A stretch of 64,000 nucleotides of DNA from Omphiscola glabra (Eukaryota; Mollusca; Gastropoda; Lymnaeidae): contig OZ024808.1 of the NCBI GenBank assembly GCA_964017045.1, forward strand, positions 21,073,284 to 21,137,283, given 5' to 3'. The notes below the pieces were generated by a model that was not told the origin of the DNA, did not search any database, and saw nothing but the letters and a program-made list of their open reading frames with translations. This document shows positions 11,938 to 24,756 of the stretch, piece after piece. Position 1 is the stretch's first letter; each line of letters begins with the position of its first letter. Position numbers and translations under genes: made by a program.

Positions 11938-13703
11938 TTCTTGTCAATTCATTAGCGTGATTGACAAAAGAACGGTTGTCTTTTAATGACTCACAGTAAA
12001 ACAAAGTTTCTTGACGGCAGGAATATTTTCACTTTATTAAAATGATTCCAAGAACGGTTTTTATATAGTCGTTTGGCATTACACAAAACTCAAGACAATA
12101 ATCACTGAAGAATCTGAAAATCAATTTTTAACTTGCTACTTCATTCCACAAGTGTTCTCAAATCTTTCTAGATGTTACATTACCTGTTAATTTCGAGGAA
12201 TGGAAACTTAAAGAGGCATATAGTATCTTTCAATTTTTCAAATATTTTTAAACATTCGAAATTTGTATCATTCAGCGGGTAGTGCGATGTTAAATATCTA
12301 GAATTCACATAGTCACAATACATATTTAAAATTAATTCAAACATAGATCAGTTTATTTTTAATGACAATATTTCATTTTTTTCCCATTCATCTTGTAGGC
12401 CCTTATAAACTTTTAAATTTGCGCAACAGAAGACATAGCAGCTTTTTCATTCTTTACTGTCTTGGTTAAATTTCATTCAACGAGGAACGTTGCTTCACTT
12501 TTAGGAAATGAGTTAAACAAAGACTCGGGAAGACCTGAAAGAATGAGTGCAACAAAACAACGAACGTGTCGGCGGGAAGCCTTCGTGTCCAAACAGACAA
12601 CAGTAAAAACAGAGTTAAATATAAATAGCTCTTAGCTGAAAAGTAGCTTCCGAGAGGGCAGCAAAAGAATTTTGCAAGGTTGTCCCATAATTTGTTCCAC
12701 TCATTTCCTTTTTTGTTTATCTGATCTATGTCTCTCCCCACCTCCCTCCCCCCACCTTGTTACCATCTTTTTGTCGCATCGTTTTCATCTCGCCCATGGA
12801 TTGTTTCGTCATTACTAAAGTAAGTGTTCCATCTTTTTAGTTGTAATCAACGCGTTAATGACGTCATATATCTTAGTTTTATTCTCTACACATTTGAGAC
12901 CTATCTTCGCCGACCTGATAATAAACTGAGACCTTGCTATTTGAAGGTTTAAGCTATTGAGATGTATTATATCTAATTATAACGTGGTATAAACATCACA
13001 TGATATTACAAAAAATTGCGTCACGCACGTGACTACCAACCGGTAAAATTACTAGTAAGAGTGGGATGAGCAAATTCCGTCACGCAAGTGATTCTCAAGT
13101 TTACTATATGTCAACAACAATGAAACAAATCGTACGGCCCTTAATAATATCATTAGCTGGGGAAATGGCATGCACATTGTGATGGGTGCACGCTACAATT
13201 ATAAACTGATTAAGCGAAATGTCTACTGTAATGTGCAAATTATTCCCGGACACTTTTTAATCTAGTTTGAGAAGCCCTGTAATCCTTGGGGAGAACTCAT
13301 TTTACTTTTTTTTTTTAATATTGTAAAAACTTCCTTGTTTTCAAGCCGTACGAATGACTGGGCAAATATGCATTCGCGCGTCATTAGTTTTCTGCTACTC
13401 CATATCATCGTAAGGTAGGGAGACTGTAATACATAATAGTGGGCTGTTTTTATTACTATGGTGAGAAGGTGTGTTATTATATCATAATTTGTTATGAGAA
13501 GTGATTCGTGGGTTGGGGGGGGGGGGGTTGCTTTGTTACACGTGAAGAATAACATGGTAACAGAATGTTACTTTCATTTTGTTACATTAAATTGTTCATG
13601 TATGAACTGGTTACAATATGATAGAATGATCCGATTAACCAATGTTACCATGACCCGTTTAAAGTATGTTGTCCTGCACTGGTCAAAAAATGTTACCATA
13701 TCC
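11938..13703. other. Upstream region of GPCR-B, nothing recognised
   Basis: AT-rich spacer with no recognisable gene or element. The minus-strand open frames at 12466..12741 and 13262..13555 have no domain, and the second crosses a homopolymer-rich stretch. Confidence 0.5.
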
Positions 13704-13711
13704 TGATAAGA

Positions 13712-13907
13712 CAGTGGTTTTCAACCTTTCTAATGCCACCACCCTTTAATACAGTTCCTCATGCTGTGTCGACCCCAACCACAAAATTATTTTGGTTGGT
13801 ACTTCACAAATGTAGATTATATGTGTTGTCCGATGTTCTTAGTTGACTCTTTTGAAAAGGTCATTCGATTCCCAAAGGAGTCGCGACCCACAGTGTGAGA
13901 ACCCCTG
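13712..13907 (-). mobile_element. Complete SPIN-like hAT MITE (196 bp) with 8-bp TSD
   Basis: The second complete copy, in the opposite orientation to 5397..5585. It starts CAGTGGTTTTCAACCTTTC and ends GAGAACCCCTG. A perfect 8-bp duplication, TGATAAGA, flanks it at 13704..13711 and 13908..13915. Its interior is more diverged than the 5.4-kb copy, but 'acagttcctcatg' and 'ggagtcgcgaccca' remain recognisable. Confidence 0.88.
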
Positions 13908-13915
13908 TGATAAGA

Positions 13916-15268
13916 GAATATGACCATATAACCAAGGAAATATGTCTTGACGTAGGGAACGACGAGCCATATTGTTTTCAGTATTCATATTATGACACCA
14001 TAACAAACAATGTTAACATGACTGACAACATACCAATAGTAACAAACAATGTTGACATGACTGACAACATAACAATGTTGGAGTCCCTTCCGTTAAAAAC
14101 GAAAAGTGAGAAAGCTCAACTATATACCACTCTGCTATCTACTATCCGATTCCCACCGTCTACCATCTACTATCTACAATCCTCCATCTACATTGGAATT
14201 ATTGAATCCATCATCACATTGTAATGGAGATATCTTTTCCTCGCATTTTGTAAGACTGTCCCTCGTACTGTATTGGCAGAGAATTGATGTTTGATTACTG
14301 AAAAATCAAGAATACTGTAAACATCCGTGAGAATGGGATGCAATCGTTTCTGATATACTGTAATACCTCTGACGTTTACTTGTCTACTAAATTTTGTTGT
14401 ATTTTTTTTTGGTGTTTGTTTTGTTTTTTTTTAAATTAAAAAATTTAAGCTGTGTAACCGTAATGAGCTACCAGCAATCGTTCAATAATGTTGCATACGT
14501 ATCTTTAGCCCGTCAACACTGAGTGAATCTCGTGGCCTCATCTTATTCTTAACGATGTGGTTGCGAAGCGTCACTGTTAGAGGGAGACAATTTTTTTATT
14601 CGTTAATTTATGCTGCTGTAACCGTTGGGTTAAAGACAGTTGTGTCCCTTTTATTTTACGATCGGGTCAGGGGACCATCTTCCGGAATGACAGCTTTCCT
14701 GTTATCCTAGTGAATAATTTAATCTTGTTTTATGTATTATTAACAAGGATATCTTGCGAATGTAACAGTATCGTCTGTTTGAGCTTTTCTTACACGTATA
14801 CGACATCTTGTTAATGTTAGAATAGCATTTTATACCAATTATAAATATTTTGTTGAAAGCATACATATTTTATTGAAAACATGAATTTTGTAATGGATTC
14901 CATGGAAACAATGAACTATTTAATCTTAAAATAATTTTTTGGTATTATCGGATTTTTAAAATTATTTTTTTTTCACTTTAAGATCGCTTGATCTATGTCT
15001 ATTTGCCCACTAAGTAGCTTTTTAAAAACTCTACATCAAATTTGAATATGATATAAGCTCAGTACTCAAATTTAAATGACGAATAGAAAGAAATAAATCC
15101 GAAACTATTTCTTTTTTCAAAACATATTGTTTAATGTGACATAGGAAAACATGAATAAATACATTTTAACATCGATATCTTTGTACTCGTTAAAAGCTAA
15201 CTTTTTTTTTTTTTTTTAAATAGTTACATATTATCACAACGGCAAAATATGTATATTATTGTTAAATT
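13916..15268. other. Spacer upstream of GPCR-B and downstream of GPCR-C
   Basis: No gene is recognised. A 50-bp near-direct repeat ('aacatgactgacaacata') is present at about 14015-14075. The rest is AT-rich non-coding sequence. Confidence 0.5.
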
Positions 15269-17894
15269 TTATTGCTTTTCACCTTTCAATTTCGGGGCAC
15301 TATCTTTCCCGAAGAACAATTCATTGAACGCAGTCCTGTATTTGCCGCTCATGTTGTAGTACACAAACACATTCACTGAACTATTTATAGCCTCCAACGC
15401 CACGATGACTGCCCATGAGATCCGGTTCACGTTGCTGTAGCGTGGATCTCGCGTGTACTCATCCATGGTCACCGTCACGGCATAATTCAGACAGCTCGGC
15501 ATGGAACAACCGATGAAGATGCACGATATGAAAGCGATCATCTTAATCAGCTTCTTGTCCCTTGATTCGAAGCCGGCCTTCGAACCGGAAGCGGATGTGC
15601 TGGCCGTCTCGCTCCGCCATTTTGATTTCATCTGCAGGATCTGAATGATGGTGACGGTGCACACGACGTCAATGATGAAGGCGCTGAACTGCGAGACGAC
15701 GTTGAATGTGAAGCCTATGTTTTCGACGTCCAAGAATCCGTCGGCCTTCCACGTTACCACGATGGTCCGATTTTTCGCTTCGTTGAATTGTGGACGAAGT
15801 GTTCTGCACAGAAAAATGGGACACAGGCCGATGAGGGTGCCGGCGAAGAAGACCGCGTTGATGACGACGGTGCGTCTGGCCGTGATCATCTGTTTGACCC
15901 TGAGCGGCATCGCGATGCAGAGGCATCGCTCGAGCGTGACGAAAGCGGTGATCCACCAGGCGACTCTCACGAAAATGGCGTGGGGCACGGCTGTATAGGA
16001 TGATTAAGAAAAAGGAAAACCAACAGTTTTATCATTTTAAGTAATAAAGTAGAATCAACGATGCATGCTATTCATAAAATTTGTCTAAGAATAACAATTA
16101 AGCAGAATTAATTTAAAAGTATTAATTAGAAAAGAAAAATAAATATGGCTGTTAGTTAAACATTAATAAGCTTTGTACCCAAATAATGTATGAGCTGAAT
16201 TGTATGGAATTACTCCTGAAATACATTTTTTTAACATTGTGCGGGTCAAAAAAAATAATATTTCATAACATGTTCACAATTTTGTCCCCACTACAAACAA
16301 ATAACCCAATATAGATTCTCACGACATGTCTTTAACATTGGAAAGAGTTTACAATTCTTTGAAAGAGATAGCTACGAAGAAGATTTTGTTATTATGTGCC
16401 TATACTCCACTGGCAGTTTAAGCTTTAAAGCAGAAGGGGGTGACATTAATTGACATGCTTTTTAACTTGAAGTTGTGGAAATTCGAGAATGTCATTGTGA
16501 CAACTCTTAATTATTATTCGCGAGGGAACTAACAGTTCACATATATTGCATTTGAATTTTAAGAAAGCGATGGAAAAATCATGGTACTTAATCTTGTAAT
16601 ATTCATATTCATAGACATGAAGAAGTAAACACATATTTTGTCTCATGATGAAGTACACAAAGATTTTCTAATATACCATCTGGAGAAGTACGGTAAATCC
16701 TAATTGCAGTGTTTAAAGATAAGTCCTACCTGTTCCAAGACCAACCTGTCGTGATTAAAGATAATTCTCATCTGCTGTAATTAAAGGTAAGTCTCACCTG
16801 CCGTCAGATAACTGACATCCCCGGGATCGAACGACAAATCTGCCTCCACAAACAAAGGGTTCACGGTGATGCTCTCCCAGACCAAGGTCAGCAGGCTGCC
16901 GAGGTCAGAGACGGACAGACACAGGAGGCTGATGTTGACTGTGTCCTTAAAGCCCTGACATGAAACAGAAGCACATGATAACTAGAAGTGGAGGGGTGAA
17001 TAAGGAGCAAATACTAGAAGAGATATCTTATAACTCTATTGTTAGTGATCACGGATCTCAAAAAAAAATTGTCATGGACACTAGAAGCTCAAGAACGAGA
17101 CACCCTGTAGCAATGGAACTAAAGAATATATTGTCATGGAAATAATAGCCTAAATTAGAATTTGTTAAGAAAATAAATTAAAGATTAAAAAGCGCTTGTA
17201 ATAGTGATAAAGACAGCAATATCCTGTTGTGCAGAGTTAGATCCAAAGGTAATTTTGCTTTGATTAAAATTTCAATTCCACAAAAACATATTTGCTTTGA
17301 ATATGTCTTTAAAAAGAAAAAAAAAATGTTGCATTGCGAAAGAAACCAATATATTGATTCGTTAAATTTTAAAACCTTTTTTAACTCAGTATACACGTCT
17401 TAAGTTTCTAAACATCGTCAATATTCCCTTATTATATTGTTATTATGTTTATTATCTAGTGACATAAAACGATGCCTCTGTGTCAGGAGTCATGAGTGGA
17501 GATGGGCACTGACATCTTTTCACGTTACGACTTATTAGGGCTGAATCTGATGCATTTTCGGTGTCCGGATACACCATATGGGTAATTTGAGACAATACCT
17601 GGTACATCCGATTCCGGGCATAACGAATCAGGACATATCTATAGAAAACGACAACTCAGCATGAATAAACCAGTAAGAACCACGAATGCACCAATGTGAG
17701 GAGTGTTGCTGATAGCAATTTTTTATATCAATTTTCTTATACTAAATTAGCATATTATTTCAAGAAATATTTATATCATAATCATGGCTATACCATCCCA
17801 GCCTTCTTTCAGTTAATCAAATCGCTACACTCACTATTTGAGTTATAAATTATTTTACTATTAATTCTATAACAGAATTTAGAAATGATCAATT

Positions 17895-17940
<46 letters not shown>

Positions 17941-19683
17941 TTGGCTATTCAGTATCATCACCAAGTGAGCATGTGAAGGGAAATATTTATTGTAAACAGG
18001 AAGTGTCACTAATAATAACAAAAGGTTTACATATTGCTAAAACATATTACGGAAAAACACCCGAAGCAAGTACAAAATTATTCTCCGAGCTTTGGAGTAT
18101 CATTTAGTTTTATTTAGCTTACTATTAGTTTTATTTAGCTTACAATTAGTTTTATTTAGCTTACAATTAGTTTTATTTAGCTTACAATTAGTTTTTTTTT
18201 AATTTAGCTTACATTTAGTTTTATTTAGCTTACTATTAGTTTTTTTTTAAATTTAGCTTACATTTAGTTTTATTTAGCTTACTATTAGTTTTTTAAAAAT
18301 TTAGCTTACATTTAGTTTTATTTAGCTTACAATTAGTTTTTTTAAAATTTAGCTTACATTTAGTTTTATTTAGCTTACAATTAGTTTTTTTAAAATTTAG
18401 CTTACATTTAGTTTTATTTAGCTTACAATTAGTTTTTTTAAAATTTAGCTTACATTTAGTTTTATTTAGCTTATAATTAGTTTTTTTAAAATTTAGCTTA
18501 CATTTAGTTTTATTTAGCTTACAATTAGTTTTTTTAAAATTTAGCTTACATTTAGTTTTATTTAGCTTACAATTAGTTTTTTTTAATTTAGCTTACATTT
18601 AGTTTTATTTAGCTTACTATTAGTTTTTTTTTAATTTAGCTTACATTTAGTTTTATTTAGCTTACAATTAGTTTTTTTTAATTTAGCTTACATTTAGTTT
18701 TGCACCGATCGCAAGTCAATTTTCTAATATTATTTATTCAATTCATTACAGGGGTAAACGTGTACAAAAGAAACAGTTAAAAAAGGTTCATATAATGTGT
18801 GTCAACTTCCGATTCCATTTCATTGTCCGGGCCGGATGTGCTAAATTCGGCATTCCCAGTTGTCCATGTTAACAATTGGCTCAGTCCCTGTAAATATCTC
18901 AAATAACGTCGAAACTCACAAACCGGACCTTTTAGCTGTATGTGACAACTTTTCAGTCTCACCACGTTCATGCATCAGCCCAACGCGGCCTCACAACAGA
19001 CTTGATGACACTGAACTTGATCGACCCCTTAATTTTTTGGTAGTACGACTCTATGTTTTACTCGCTTAAGGTGGGTTATTCTATGTAAATACCCCTAAGT
19101 AACTCCAGTTTTACTATGTGACGCACCTTTGAAATGTAAATGAAACGAAATATCTGTAAAGACCTGGCACTGAATACTTTATGAAAAAGCTTCTTTTGCT
19201 ACCTGCAAACCCTTTTGGGTGACGTAGCATTAAATGTCTAAATAAAACGGGTGAACTATTGCAGGCTAACTTATCTCTGTGACTTTGCTTAAAATAAACT
19301 ACATGACATAGACTCATTACAACAAGTATATATCTTTGATGTCAGCTTTAAATGCCACATGAAAACATTCTCACTAGCACTGGACAAACAGACCATCCTG
19401 TCTGAAACATTCTCACTAGCGCTGGACAAACAGAAAAATATGTCTAAGAAAACATTCTCACTAAGACAGGCCGACCCACCTGTCTGAGGAAGACGATGAT
19501 GTTGACGACGTTGCCGACGGAGCCCAGCAGCCCCACGACGCCGTTGAACGACACGAAGAAGACAATGTCCACGATGTGTTTGTCTGCGTCGCTGACCAGG
19601 GGCCCCACCTTGGGCGTCGATGTTGATACGTTTGTCATGGGATGAAGGGGCGTTGTGTTATTGTAGGCGCCCGTTGCATCCAT
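15269..19683 (-). CDS. GPCR-C: rhodopsin-like receptor, putative chemosensory type, 3 exons
   Basis: The third complete receptor gene. Exons on the minus strand are 19683..19480, 16954..16798 and 15990..15269, with phases 0 and 1 and a 157-nt exon 2, giving 360 residues. The N-terminus is rich in Asn, Thr and Pro with an N-glycosylation-like NNT. TM1 has GSVGN. TM2 has LSVSD with Asp85. The third exon opens VPHAIFVRV and reaches ERC at 141-143. The third loop has SKWR and SRDKK, TM6 has CSMP, and TM7 ends NVFVYYN. The Cys just before TM3 in GPCR-A (120) and GPCR-B (128) is Phe127 here, so the usual extracellular disulfide may be missing or different. An AATAAA on the minus strand overlaps the stop codon; whether it serves as a polyadenylation signal is unknown. 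Intron 1 holds a long A tract and a minisatellite. Confidence 0.88.
17896..17938. repeat. A43 homopolymer in intron 1 of GPCR-C
   Basis: A run of 43 A residues, with no recognisable SINE or LINE body attached on either side. Confidence 0.95.
18096..18700. repeat. 'tttagcttacaattagtttta' minisatellite in intron 1 of GPCR-C
   Basis: About 600 bp of alternating 22-25-bp units, 'ttatttagcttacaattagt' and 'aaatttagcttacatttagt'. They pair into a roughly 46-bp higher-order repeat whose variation is mostly in T-run length. Confidence 0.93.
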
Positions 19684-19934
19684 GGTTGGTCAAGACAAGT
19701 GATTAACTATTTCTGTATGCTTGTAGGGTTGAACATTTCTAGCGTAGAAACATACTGAACAAAGTTCTAGTCTAAAGGTTACGTAAAACTTTAAAGTACT
19801 TTAGAAAGTAAAAAATAATGCACTTACTTACTTGCTTGTAATAAATTTGCTTAAAATAGACTGTACTATTAATAAAAGAATGATTCCGTAAATCCATGAT
19901 CAAATTTTGAAAAAATGTAAATAAAAAAAATTAT

Positions 19935-20236
19935 ACAAACACAGATGGAAACATACCTCACGTAAAGATGGGAACACTAACTAACGTAAAGATAGGAACA
20001 TAGCTCACGTAAAGTTGGGATCACTAACTCACGTAAAGTTGGGATCACTAACTCACGTAAAGTTGGGATCACTAACTCACGTAAAGATGGGAACACAATC
20101 TCATTTAAATGTGTTGCCCAAAAAACGATGGAAACACTAACTCGTGTAAATAAGTAGAACAACATAAGATAGGAACACTGACTCACGTAAAGATGGGAAC
20201 ACTGACTCACGTAAAGATGGGAACACTAACTCACGT
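19935..20236. repeat. About 24-bp minisatellite upstream of GPCR-C
   Basis: About ten copies of 'aactcacgtaaagatgggaa' plus 'cact', some with 'gttgggat' instead of 'gatgggaa'. It starts roughly 250 bp upstream of the GPCR-C start codon. Confidence 0.9.
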
Positions 20237-22423
20237 TTACAAGTAGCGAGGTTGACTAAGAAAAGAATTCCATTGAAAGATAAATGGGTGAATAAACGTT
20301 TGAGTTGAAGTGCAGACATGAACTGAACGATCAAGAACAAACAGCAAATTGACATATAGATCAATGGATCTACAGATCACACACGTTTGTTAGATGAACC
20401 CGATGGCACTGATTGGTAGATAGATAAATAGAAAGATACTTTAGCTGATCAATAAAACGTATCCGAAGTGGAAGTGACGTATATGTGCAGCTTTTGACCT
20501 TTTGTCTATGTACGTAACAAAAAACAAAAATTCAGTCCATCAGTTCGTAAATGATTTTTTTTAATAGAAAATGTCTTCTTTTAGTCAGACAGCTAGACTA
20601 AGACCTACATAGTGTACTTTGTAGGACACTGACCAGGAGATTCAAATGTATTTTTTAGAGTTTTGATCTAAGATCAGTTTGTACGACTTGGATTGATAGA
20701 GGACTTCAGGCCATAGGCTGAACAACGTTCAAAACAATACCTAAACCGACAGTCGGCCAGATTGATAAGATCGCATACTGACTACATTACAGAATACTTT
20801 ATGATTGGTTATGGATATGTTTATCAGTCGAATAGGAAGAGGCATAGAAACACGGACATTGTGTTAGAAATGAAGTCATTAGCGTTCACTAGTTAACGTG
20901 CAGACATTGATTCTAAAGACAGACATTACTATGTCATCATGTCTTGAACAGCCATTGACTCGGAGGAAATTCGGATATAATCGGTGGTAAAGGCTGATAT
21001 AAAATCTTTTGCTTGTTCATTCACTGTAAAACACAAAATGACTGCCTCTTATCGGCGTTTAATGAGTTGCATTATTACACACACATACACGCACGCACGC
21101 ACACACAATGAAGCATACACATCTCGTAATTTCACGTTCAGTTCACTTTCAGGAAAATTCGTAATTTTCTAAGTCTAATGACTCAAAGTCAGACATCGCG
21201 CCTTTCAAATTATTCCCAACGCCATCTTGCAAACACACAGACTAGAAGTAAACTATTTTCTATTCTGACAGTAAAAGTGTTTTCGTATATTTTGATCTTT
21301 TCTTCACCCTTGCTCGTAGACATAATGGCTTCAAACAGCTTCGGGCAACTATTTACTTTTAAATATTTTAAACGTCCCTCCATTACGGACCACATCTGCA
21401 AGGCGACAAACAACGAAAGGCAACAAGTGTCATATTAGACACACAGTCACTTACGGTAACATTACTGCAAATTTATGGTCTCCGGGTTGTCAAGGGGCTA
21501 TTACTCCCCAAACACGGCTACTCCCCTTTAGCGCCATCAGGTGTGAGCAGTGTAATGTAGGTGTGCTTGGTTTTACAAGTGACAGCTTGTTTGTTTTGTT
21601 GTTTTTTTTAAAATCACAAAACATATTCATGGAAGACCAAACACAAATCCAACCCGAATATCGATGTGAAGATTCCAACGCGATCGAGTCGTAATAGCTT
21701 TGGGCCGGGAGTATTTACCTGGTGGGGTTAAATGCTGCGAAATGATCGCTTTTTATCCTAGGTAATGGTTTGACATCGTGGGATCTGAGGGGAATCAATG
21801 GATTCCGGCGTCTAGGAGATGTTTAATATTGAAACACACGTGTGAAAATTAGGGATACTTTAGAAGAAAACGACAGAGAAAGGGACGCATTAAAATGAAA
21901 ATGGCTTTGGAAGGTGTGTTACGCAAATTGACCTATGCTAAATTTCTTTGACACCAAAAAGAAGATCCGAATGTATTTGTGTTAGGTCGTGTTATCATTG
22001 TTAAAATTATGTGATTGTGTGGCAACTCGTTTTAAAAGGGTGTCATTATTTGCACAAACCTGGGGAAATGGAAATCAAACATCTGATCAGAGACTTTCAG
22101 CAACTCCCCCCTCCCCCCAACCTTCACATTTCTTTAAAAGACTAAATGGGAAATGAACCGAAATTCGAGAATGATTATTTAGGATAAATATATCAGTTTC
22201 TATTTGGCGTCCATTTTAGTAATGCAATAGTTCAATAATTCGTTTCGAACACTGAAGCCAATGAATATTTCTGTCCCGAGGAAATGGCATAATCTCTACT
22301 GTATCGAACCATAATTTTAATATTCAAGGATTTGCGAGCGGGCGGGGAGGGGGGGGGGCGGCGGGGGGTGGGGGGGTAAGCGCGCGTAGTAGCACAGGTT
22401 TATTCTTTATATATTTCAAAGTT
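20237..22423. other. Intergenic sequence, no gene recognised
   Basis: AT-rich with short CA-rich tracts (about 21075-21110) and a G-rich run (about 22338-22378). The overlapping open frames at 21178..21438 (+) and 21210..21413 (-) shadow each other and show no domain. Confidence 0.5.
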
Positions 22424-22757
22424 ATCTTCATACGTGATCTCCAGGTGTAGAGCAGTGGTGCATCCTCAATGCATTTTTAGCTTTCATAAATAACCTTATA
22501 GCGTATTTTTTGTAACACCCCGGAAGCTAACTTAAGATTGTGGGAACGATATATTTCATTGAAGCACTATCAAAAACGAACATCTTTATATGTGATCTCC
22601 AGGTGTAGAGCAGCGGTGTTGAACTCTCTACTCATTCATCCTCAATGCATTTTTAGCTTTCATAAATAGCTTAGCGTAATTCATTAACACCCCGGAAGCT
22701 AACTTAAGATTTTGGGATCGATACATTTCATTGATTAAAGCCCTATCAAATACGAAC
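22424..22757. repeat. Two-copy tandem repeat, units of about 158 and 176 bp
   Basis: Copy 1 is 22424..22581 and copy 2 22582..22757. Both contain 'gtgatctccaggtgtagagc', 'tcctcaatgcatttttagc' and 'aacaccccggaagctaact'. Copy 2 has an extra 20-bp stretch after 'cagcggtg'. The copies differ by several substitutions, so this is not a recent duplication. Confidence 0.88.
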
Positions 22758-24756
22758 GTGGTTTTCCGTCTATTAGCTGGTCAAATGGTAAAAAAAAAAA
22801 TATTTAAACAAATTATGTATTCCAGAAATCCATTAAATTTCCTTTACGCACAATTATTGTAAAGAACACGCCAAGTCCCAGATTATATTGCAATGGCGAA
22901 GATCCTAAAACAACAGCATGTTACTGGGTATAAGAGAGAATGGGGCGCTACAATTTAATTTTTTAGAAGAAGAATAGAAGAAATGTTTGCATAGGATCGT
23001 GATTGCTTTATAGAAGAGATATAAACCATATATTTTTTAAAGAATTATAGCTTCCTGGCATTTGTACATTTATTTAATTTTTAAATGTATTAAAATATAT
23101 TGTAGGTTTGGAGATTCCTCTGCTCTTAATTTTCAGCTGAGAAATTACTTTAACATCGTCGCGGCCTAAGATTAAGATCATCCCTCACTGAATTGACCAG
23201 TATAAGCCGAGATTTGCGTAGAACATAACTTAAGATGGTCTTAAAATGTCGTGGGACTATTTCATGTGTTCTTGATGTCTGTCTACGGTGTTCACCAACG
23301 GAAAACCATTCGCCAAAAATCATGGTCTTAAAGTGTAAATCCTTCACAATCCAAATTTTTGACATATTAGTTATTTCCCTCACTCTACAAGTGAAATGTT
23401 TGCACCACCTGTGCCGTTTGTGCATAAGGATAGAGATATGGTATCGACATCTGGTCAAAATAAGAATCGTTTTCCTCTTTTCCCTGATCGGAAAGTTGAC
23501 CCTGAAACTATTTATACTTTTTCAAAATTTTCGATTTCAGCAACAACTTTACAGATATGTCTTTATAACTTTAAATCTCGCAACTACCCGAAGAGCTGAT
23601 CTCGTGATTAGCTTAACCAATCATCTGAAAGGACGCCCAAGACATGTTGGTACATATTTCGTTCAGATACGCATAGTCAGCTGGAGAGGTAAACAATATA
23701 TCCCTCGTGATGAGTTCACTTGTATTCATGTCTATATATTCTTATGAAACTTCTAAATGACGGACTCAACGTAAAAACGCGAAACAAAGTCTGGGAAAAC
23801 TTGTGGAGACATTTCATTTTGCCTATCCTGATTGCAGTCTGTCGCCGTTATTACCATAAATAATTGACTCAAATACTTTGACAGATGCTACACTCTAATT
23901 ATTGTATTTTACACTGCTTGGCATTTTGTTCTGTTTGCTATGAAATAAATATGTTTTTGCTTGAGGAGGAAATATTGGACACATACAACAGACGACTAAA
24001 ACCAACAGAAATGTTGTGTGTCTCATACGCACAGGCATGTGCATAAAGCTTCATTTGAACAGATCAAGTTCAGGCTGTAATACAATTGAACATGACAAAT
24101 TGTTATTCGCACCGATGCGTTCATTGTGCGTCTTTTCAAAAAGGGAACTTTCTAAAAAAATTAATAATTAAAATTAAATACCTGTTTTGCGCGCCGGTGT
24201 GTATGACCGAAGCTTCGCCTTCAAAGTTCATGATACATCAGGTCGCCCAAAACATTTGGCTGGTAATTCATGGGACGCCATGTTGCCCTCAAGACACCAT
24301 GACCCAAAGTGCCTCATGAAATATATTTATTACTAAAATTGGGGAAGCTTTATATGCAGACAATCAATTTTAGCTCTGCCCGATAAACATCTTCTTTTTA
24401 AATGTGTTTCATCTGCTTGTCTTATTAGTATTAGCTGTGTGCTGTTATTATTTTTGTTTTAAAACTTACACAAGTTGCTGGTCTTGGTCTAACACTGAAA
24501 ACTTGTTCAGGAATTTTAGAGATGAATGAGTGAATCGTGAATCCAATTAGCACATCTGTTGATCTTGGTTTATTTATGTTCATTTATTAAACGCTAAAGT
24601 GTCCAATAGAGACACAGACGATTGTTTATGAAATGTTGTTTTTTTTTATTATTCCCCGTGTGTTTGTTCATCGATAAATCATTTAATTCGAGTAAAAAGC
24701 CACAAATGTTTAATTATTAGTCAAAATAAAAAAAGATGATAGCTAACATACGAATT
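22758..24756. other. Intergenic sequence with one long frame of doubtful value
   Basis: The 170-codon plus-strand frame at 23235..23747 lacks a recognisable domain and is rich in Ile, Leu and Phe, as expected of chance AT-rich sequence. An overlapping shorter frame starting at 23396, preceded by a pyrimidine tract and AG at about 23391, has a more protein-like composition (Pro, Asp, Lys, Arg). I cannot tie either to a gene. Confidence 0.4.

Noticed and set aside
23235..23747. 170-codon open frame on the plus strand
   Set aside because: No recognisable domain, composition expected of AT-rich chance sequence, and competing frames on both strands.
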